A DNA stretch of 64,000 nt from Flavisolibacter ginsenosidimutans. GTDB taxonomy: Bacteria; Bacteroidota; Bacteroidia; Chitinophagales; Chitinophagaceae. Both the position numbers and the translations under genes were made by a program. This document shows, piece after piece, positions 63,543-64,000 of this stretch. Below the pieces are notes generated by a model. It worked only from the letters and a program-made list of their open reading frames with translations, had not been told where the DNA came from and made no database searches. Numbering within the stretch: the first letter of the stretch is position 1; each line of letters starts with the position of its first letter. The stretch lies in the NCBI RefSeq assembly GCF_007970805.1, contig NZ_CP042433.1, positions 4,650,001 through 4,714,000 of the forward strand, given 5' to 3'.

Positions 63543-64000
63543 ATGAAAATTTTATTTCAGTACCTCAAGCCCTATAAATGGCTGGTGTTTCTGGTGCTGT
63601 TTTTGGCAGCGCTTAACATCGGCTTCTCGCTCATTGATCCCATCATTTTTGGTAAGCTCATTGACCTTGCGGCTTATCACCAAAAAGAAACATTCTTTCA
63701 CAGCTTTCACGATTATTTGTTCATCCACGAAAAGCTTCCCACGCGGGCCACGCCGCAAAAGCCCGCCGGCCTGATTATGATTTACGGCGTAATGTGGTTG
63801 CTGCTGGCTTCCATTACTGTGGCCATGGTCAGCCGCATTGCCAAAAGCTTCCAGGATTATTTTTTGAACGTCATCGTGCAAAAATTTGGCGCCAAAGTTT
63901 TTACCGACGGCTTGCAACACGCCATGAAACTGCCTTACCAGGAATTTGAAGACCAGCGCAGCGGCGAAACCCTGAGCATTCTTACCAAAGTGCGCACCGA
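63543..64000 (+). CDS. ABC exporter, N-terminal membrane part (3' end outside window)
   Basis: 152 codons before the right edge. The N-terminus MKILFQYLKPYKWLVFLVLFLAALN and the segment with FGAKVFTDGLQHAMKLPYQEFEDQRSGE match the first transmembrane domain of type 1 ABC exporters (MsbA/multidrug type); the last motif is the conserved coupling region FDxxRSGE. The nucleotide-binding domain is not in the window. A short loop of Pro-rich residues (EKLPTRATPQKPAG) between helices 1 and 2 is typical of the Bacteroidota group. Confidence 0.85.
   Translation, partial: MKILFQYLKPYKWLVFLVLFLAALNIGFSLIDPIIFGKLIDLAAYHQKETFFHSFHDYLFIHEKLPTRATPQKPAGLIMIYGVMWLLLASITVAMVSRIAKSFQDYFLNVIVQKFGAKVFTDGLQHAMKLPYQEFEDQRSGETLSILTKVRT

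Overview
The window looks like a chromosomal stretch of a Bacteroidota species, probably family Chitinophagaceae. The grounds are: PorP/SprF-type secretion protein, LytTR and hybrid PAS kinases, head-GIN and SusD-free BNR propeller proteins, ribonuclease Y next to zapA/pheT, -7 promoter boxes of the TAnnTTTG type, and very few Shine-Dalgarno sites. This placement is inferred from gene content; there is no rRNA or tRNA in the window and I found no plasmid or phage backbone.

Layout. 1-4744: a divergent pair, an alpha-2-macroglobulin lipoprotein (cut by the left edge) and penicillin-binding protein 1C, the classic periplasmic protease trap plus peptidoglycan repair pair. 4745-9054: a PIN toxin-antitoxin module, a PAS histidine kinase (with a stray copy of its last codons about 1.1 kb away) and a head-GIN gene broken by one in-frame TAG. 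9248-12134: guaA and a periplasmic-binding-like protein. 12248-22233: the four-gene ligase-associated DNA repair cassette (exonuclease, ATP-dependent ligase, Lhr-type helicase, PdeM phosphoesterase), split by a dihaem cytochrome and a PAS kinase/response-regulator pair; a histone-deacetylase-like hydrolase follows. 23233-27922: XRE/S24 repressor with twin palindromic operators, CHASE3 hybrid kinase, LytTR regulator. 28159-33476: exported protein, PorP-like protein, uracil phosphoribosyltransferase, anmK, adenine deaminase. 33621-41453: LolA-like protein and two >1000-residue BNR propeller paralogues around a second PIN toxin-antitoxin module. 41713-43978: 3-methyladenine glycosylase, EI24 membrane protein, RsmI-like methylase. 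43979-45800: two orphan genes that look like integron-type cassettes, with homologous 3' repeats. 45800-57767: purA, acidic protein, pabB, mltD, gatA, tatA, rplS, rny, DNA glycosylase, zapA, coiled-coil protein, pheT. 57951-64000: NTF2-like protein, YifB ATPase, three glycan-related genes and the start of an ABC exporter.

The most unusual theme is repetitive DNA. Several families of short, imperfectly reiterated 7-12 base units (for example CAATCGG, CCAACGG, CAATATCC, GCTATCA) lie in gaps between genes and also sit in frame inside conserved enzymes (GuaA, AnmK, adenine deaminase, the helicase), where they add short Q/S/N-rich segments. In addition there is a 144-bp element with perfect 19-bp inverted ends, a related half-copy 4 kb away, and the two cassette-like genes.
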